Part shown: positions 7,527 through 10,320 of the stretch, one piece after another
Layout of the letters: every line of letters starts with the position of its first letter
Position numbering within the stretch: the stretch's first letter is position 1
Source: Planctomycetota bacterium
GTDB taxonomy: Bacteria > Planctomycetota > Planctomycetia > Isosphaerales > Isosphaeraceae
NCBI GenBank assembly: GCA_021807585.1
Contig: JAKBCQ010000033.1
Span: forward strand, 1 to 10,320
Direction of reading: 5' to 3'
DNA: 10,320 nucleotides
The notes under the pieces: model-generated
What the model saw: only the letters and a program-made list of their open reading frames with translations
Databases searched by the model: none
What the model was told of the DNA's origin: nothing
Made by a program: the position numbers and the translations under genes

Positions 7527-7919
7527 TCAAGACGCCGATAACTTGCTTTCCACATACTGGACAAGCATATTCACCGAATACAAATCGGCGATCTTGTCGA
7601 CCTCGGGGTCGTGCGCGAATTCGGTCAAATCCGCGAACGGCATCCGTTCCTTCAAGACCGTCAAGCCTTTGTCCGTCAGCTTGCCGTCGTGAATCAACTC
7701 GGGATCCGATACCAGATTCTCGGGGAACAACTCGCCGCGAGGAATCTTAATCCCGAAATTCCGTTCCAAACGGAATACAATATCCAAGAAATCGATCGAT
7801 TCGGCGCCAAGATCCCCCTGGAGCTTCGAATCGGGTGTCACATCTTCCTCGTCGACACCCAAGGCGTCGACTAAGGTCGTCCGAACTTTGTCGTAAATTT
7901 CTTCATGTGTCGCCGGCAT
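7527..7919 (-). CDS. Acyl carrier protein, extended variant (130 aa)
   Basis: The N-terminal half is a clear acyl carrier protein: helix I, a GVDEEDVTPDSKL loop, then DLGAESIDFLDIVFRLE with the 4'-phosphopantetheine Ser41 in an ESI motif (DSL in most bacterial ACPs). Typical ACPs are about 80 residues; this one is 130, because roughly 40 residues (about 64-104, containing LTDKGL and MPFADL) precede the final helix. I chose the ATG at 7919 rather than 7925, since GAGG at 7929-7926 is 6 bases from the former and touches the latter; the longer form would add Met-Phe. A promoter candidate sits just before it and a terminator-like hairpin just after. Placed between two dehydratase-like genes and before the ketosynthase pair, it is probably their dedicated carrier, not the general AcpP. 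Confidence 0.88.
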   Translation of the reverse strand: MPATHEEIYDKVRTTLVDALGVDEEDVTPDSKLQGDLGAESIDFLDIVFRLERNFGIKIPRGELFPENLVSDPELIHDGKLTDKGLTVLKERMPFADLTEFAHDPEVDKIADLYSVNMLVQYVESKLSAS

Positions 7920-7925
7920 AAACAT

Positions 7926-7929
7926 CCTC
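7926..7929 (-). promoter_or_regulatory. Ribosome binding site deciding the carrier-protein start
   Basis: On the minus strand GAGG directly abuts the ATG at 7925 but lies 6 bases before the in-frame ATG at 7919. Normal Shine-Dalgarno spacing favours the 7919 start. Confidence 0.5.
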
Positions 7930-8099
7930 GGGTTTAACAGATACCAATCGACCCCGCTCCAGGGGAGAAATCGCCGAGTCGTTCGTTCTCTCCGAATTCA
8001 TCGGCTCGAACCGTGATTCGGCATCACTCCGGGCGGGTCGCGCCGATCGAGTCCATCCTGAACGCCGATACGACGCATGAACGGCATGAATTCGCTCAT

Positions 8100-8111
8100 G
8101 AACCATGGTTC
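8100..8111. promoter_or_regulatory. 12-bp palindrome over the predicted carrier-protein transcription start
   Basis: GAACCATGGTTC is a perfect palindrome placed 4-15 bases downstream of the candidate -10 box at 8115-8120, where a repressor would block initiation. CATGAA occurs at 8076, 8085 and 8097 nearby, the last overlapping the palindrome. Operator function is inferred from position only. Confidence 0.3.
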
Positions 8112-8114
8112 GGC

Positions 8115-8143
8115 ATTATGGTAATTCTTGGACGATCTTGCAA
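8115..8143 (-). promoter_or_regulatory. Sigma70-like promoter before the acyl carrier protein
   Basis: On the minus strand TTGCAA (8143-8138) and CATAAT (8120-8115) are separated by 17 bases, matching 4 and 5 of 6 consensus positions. The -35 box lies right after the stop of the upstream dehydratase. The leader to the ATG at 7919 would be about 190 bases. It would let the carrier protein and later genes be expressed independently of the first dehydratase. Confidence 0.42.
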
Positions 8144-8145
8144 CA

Positions 8146-8694
8146 TCATCCCACGGGCCGTTCCGTCTCCACCGAACAGACCGGATTCGCCGAAGGGTCG
8201 CGGACAATCGCTCGAGACCCCACCGAACCCTTTCGAAGGGTTCCGTACAAATCGCGTAAATTCTGGATAATCAAGGCGTCCGTCGCGCTCAACGCCGCGT
8301 CCCGATCACCCAGATTATACCGGGTAAGCGTGAATCGACCCTGAACCATCACCTGACCCTCGATCACTCCCTTCCCCTTCAGCACCGTATCGCTCGCACC
8401 GTGCGTCACCACCTCGACCTCAAGCCGAAGCTGACGTCCAGGCTCCACAAAACTACCGTACTTGATCGTCTTCGCTTGCTTCAGAACGATCACGCTGTGC
8501 GCGAAATCCTCCGTCTCCCGAATCAGCCAAGATCCCGCCTGAGACAACGCCTCAAGCATCAGAACCCCGGGCATCACCGGAAATCCAGGAAAATGATCCG
8601 CCAAGTACTCCTCGGCGAGCGAGAGATTCTTGATCGCCACCAGCTTGCGCCCAGGCTCAACTTCAAGAATCCGGTCGATCAGCACAAATCGCAT
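8146..8694 (-). CDS. fabZ: 3-hydroxyacyl-ACP dehydratase, FabZ family
   Basis: The 182-residue hot-dog protein keeps the FabZ signature HFPGFPVMPGVLMLEALSQAG, with catalytic His34 and Glu48 at the normal 14-residue spacing. FabZ removes water from 3-hydroxyacyl-ACP to give trans-2-enoyl-ACP in the cytoplasm. The N-terminus is about 20 residues shorter than in E. coli FabZ, and a tail of about 35-40 residues (from about 145) is extra. The ATG at 8694 follows a GGGG-containing stretch with a short spacer. It is the first gene of the cluster; the next (carrier protein) starts 226 bases later and has its own promoter candidate. Its close paralogue two genes on lacks the His. A housekeeping role is possible, but the context favours a cluster-specific dehydratase. 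Confidence 0.9.
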   Translation of the reverse strand: MRFVLIDRILEVEPGRKLVAIKNLSLAEEYLADHFPGFPVMPGVLMLEALSQAGSWLIRETEDFAHSVIVLKQAKTIKYGSFVEPGRQLRLEVEVVTHGASDTVLKGKGVIEGQVMVQGRFTLTRYNLGDRDAALSATDALIIQNLRDLYGTLRKGSVGSRAIVRDPSANPVCSVETERPVG

Positions 8695-8795
8695 GGAAAA
8701 CCCCAGCTACGGCGATTCCGCGAAATTCCAGTCTCGCTCCGCGAGCCGAAACCGGCGACTCGTCCCCAAATCGATCTCTTATCGAAAGCTAGCCG

Positions 8796-8824
8796 ATTCT
8801 AAAGATCGAAGACGATCGCTACAA
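8796..8824 (-). promoter_or_regulatory. Possible promoter before the FabZ gene
   Basis: On the minus strand TTGTAG (8824-8819) and TAGAAT (8801-8796) are 17 bases apart. The -10 box matches 5 of 6 consensus positions; the -35 box matches only 3. It lies about 100 bases before the ATG at 8694, as expected for the head of the cluster. Confidence 0.3.
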
Positions 8825-8951
8825 GCCGATCTCGAAACCATCGCCCCGGGTTACCCACTTGGTCGTCATCTTTCGCGTAACCACTCGAACTTATCACGCC
8901 ATACCAGGTTGGTCAAAATTCCCCCCCGCCGATACCACCCCTTTTCCATTC

Positions 8952-9060
8952 CAATGAGTAATCGATCGCGAGCAACCACCCGGCTTCACTCGGGATTGAT
9001 CATCGCGCTCCGGCCGGGGTTCAATGAGTAATCGATCGCGAGCAACCACCCGGCTTCACT
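8952..9060. repeat. Perfect 39-bp direct repeat, two copies
   Basis: The same 39 bases occur at 8952-8990 and 9022-9060 (both begin CAATGAGTAATCGATCGCGA and end CGGCTTCACT), separated by 31 unrelated bases. Exact identity points to a recent duplication or conserved short elements. Only two copies are present, and the flanks outside the pair do not match. Confidence 0.85.
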
Positions 9061-10004
9061 ACATCTCAGCCTACAACTCGCTAGCTCCACACCGACCCTC
9101 CAATTCCGGCACGCACATGCCACGGAACTCCGCGCACCACGAAACCTCTCGGCGCGGGAGCGTCGCCACGTACCAATCGGCGAAACCACCGCCGATCGAC
9201 GCGACGACTCCCCCAATCGCTAAAACCGATTGCGAATTGCCAAAGAACGACCCGAATCGGCTCAGGCGTTCGGGTCAACGAACGTTGCGATAGAGGGAAT
9301 CACGGCCAGTCGCTTTGCGTCTTCGACCCCATGAACCCGATTCCTCGATCAACATCCTCGGTTCGAAAATGATCAGGAGGAGGTCGCGATCTCTCGATAT
9401 CACTTGTTATGGAACAAAACGATCGAGAAAATGCGCCGAGCGAAGCCATTCGGCTTTTGGGCGGGTTGCAAGGTTCGTGACGACCGAGTTTCACGGAACG
9501 CAAATCGACGCCGATGTGACGCTCGCGTGGAATCGTAAATTCAGTCGGCTGCAATCGTCGCGTATGCGACGTTTGTTCCGAGGAATCGAGAGTTCGCATG
9601 GTTTGGTAAGGCTGATAAAATAGAGTGTTTTTGAGTGAGTTTTTAGAAAGACTGAGTTCTGAATTTCGAATCGAATTTCACGCCCTCTACTATATACGCT
9701 GAAAGCGGCATTTTATTCGCAAAATTCTGGAATATTTTTGGATTTTTTTTGTCCTCTGTTTGCATGGCTCAAACTAGGTGGTTTATCCACGACCGATTTG
9801 ATCGGGTCGACTTTGCCGGCGATGCGTCAAATCGTGTGTCGTCATGAACGAGAATTGGCGATGATTCGTGCGGTTTTCGTCGATGATCGCAACAGGGCTC
9901 AACGATTTCGGGTCCGCGCTCGATACGATCGAGGCTGTGCTCGATTGTGGAAGCGGGTGCGATCCTCTCGTAGATGCTTCGTGCTTTGGTGTCGCCAGAC
10001 ATTT

Positions 10005-10320
10005 GGCTTCAGGCCAATGGCCTGAGAGGTCTTAGCCCAGAGTGAAACACTGGGATTGACATTTAACGATAACTCAATCTTTTTTGCGATACCCCTTCTT
10101 ATTCCGTCCTGGCTTCAGGCCTTTGGCCTGAGAGATCTTAGCCCAGGGTGAAACACTGGGATTAGCATTTAACGATAAATCAATCTTTTTACGATAATCC
10201 TTCGCACGCCGTCCTGGCTTCAGGCCTTTGGCCTGAGAGATCTTAGCCCAGGGTGAAACCCTGGGATTAGGATTTAATGATAAATCAATCTTTTTACTTT
10301 AATCCTTCTCATTCCGTCCT
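10005..10320. repeat. Three ~105-bp tandem palindromic units (REP/BIME-like), continuing past the edge
   Basis: Units at 10005-10110, 10111-10215 and 10216-10320 share one order of elements. First is a CAGGCC-centred palindrome (10010-10024, 10116-10130, 10221-10235). Next comes a second hairpin (CCCAG and CTGGG arms; CCCAGGG and CCCTGGG in unit 3) around a GTGAAA core. An AT-rich stretch with a T run follows, and each unit ends in GTCCT. Sequence outside the palindromes has drifted more. Such extragenic palindromes can be spread by REP-associated Y1 transposases, but none is visible here. The last unit ends exactly at the window edge, so the array may continue. Confidence 0.85.

Larger units (their letters stand above)
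8695..10004. other. Gene-poor region upstream of the cluster
   Basis: About 1.3 kb holds no gene I can support. Open frames on both strands are under 140 codons, overlap one another and have Arg/Ser-rich products without recognisable motifs. The stretch contains the weak FabZ promoter, a 39-bp direct repeat (8952-9060) and, at about 9610-9760, a conspicuous AT-rich segment with several T runs that contrasts with the GC-rich surroundings. Decayed coding sequence or a regulatory or mobile-element remnant is possible; I saw no transposase or tRNA. Confidence 0.5.

Noticed and set aside
7903..8106. Small minus-strand frame in the FabZ-carrier protein spacer
   Set aside because: It overlaps the carrier-protein start out of frame and has no ribosome site or motif.
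4109..8694. Ladderane lipid cluster
   Set aside because: FabF/FabZ/ACP pairs recall anammox clusters, but no radical SAM or desaturase gene is present.
8952..9060. CRISPR array
   Set aside because: There are only two repeats and one spacer, no cas genes nearby, and the repeat has no typical terminal palindrome.
9738..10025. Opposing small frames near the right end (plus 9738-10025, minus 9769-10002)
   Set aside because: Neither has a convincing ribosome site or motif; the plus frame needs a TTG start and ends inside the repeat array.

Overview
The window looks like a chromosomal segment of a planctomycete (Planctomycetota, possibly an Isosphaera-type lineage; the family-level guess is weak). 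The reasons are moderately high GC coding DNA, a type II fatty-acid/polyketide gene set with an unusually long acyl carrier protein, a large protein ending in a polymorphic-toxin-type HINT (intein-like) domain of the kind common in that phylum, and long gene-poor spacers with palindromic repeats. Every convincing gene is on the minus strand, so transcription runs from high to low coordinates.

Layout in transcription order. About 1.3 kb at 8695-10004 has no recognisable gene, and three 105-bp palindrome-rich tandem units fill 10005-10320. The biosynthetic cluster follows: a FabZ-type dehydratase with its catalytic residues (8146-8694), an acyl carrier protein with an extra ~40-residue segment (7527-7919), a second FabZ-like protein whose catalytic His is Ser (6847-7398), a FabF-like protein with Glu in place of the catalytic Cys (5409-6731) and, 10 bases later, a FabF-type ketosynthase with an intact Cys-His-His triad (4109-5398). 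A membrane-anchored alpha/beta hydrolase with a repetitive tail (2556-3863) comes next. A separately promoted 713+ residue protein with helical repeats and a C-terminal HINT domain (2141 down past base 1) runs off the left edge. It is open throughout; its stop lies outside the window.

How the genes may work together. The striking pattern is that both enzyme families come as an active/degenerate pair. The ketosynthase pair resembles the KS/chain-length-factor heterodimers of type II polyketide and aryl-polyene synthases. The dehydratase pair has one complete and one His-less active site. With a dedicated carrier protein this suggests a specialised acyl-chain assembly line rather than housekeeping fatty-acid synthesis. 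No ketoreductase, enoyl reductase, malonyl transferase or phosphopantetheinyl transferase is present, so those activities would come from elsewhere. The hydrolase could release or remodel the product, but that rests on proximity only.

Candidate regulatory sites: sigma70-like promoters before the first dehydratase (weak), before the carrier protein (fair, with a 12-bp palindrome over the predicted start) and before the HINT gene (good); a terminator-like hairpin after the carrier protein; and a perfect 33-bp palindrome at the left edge.
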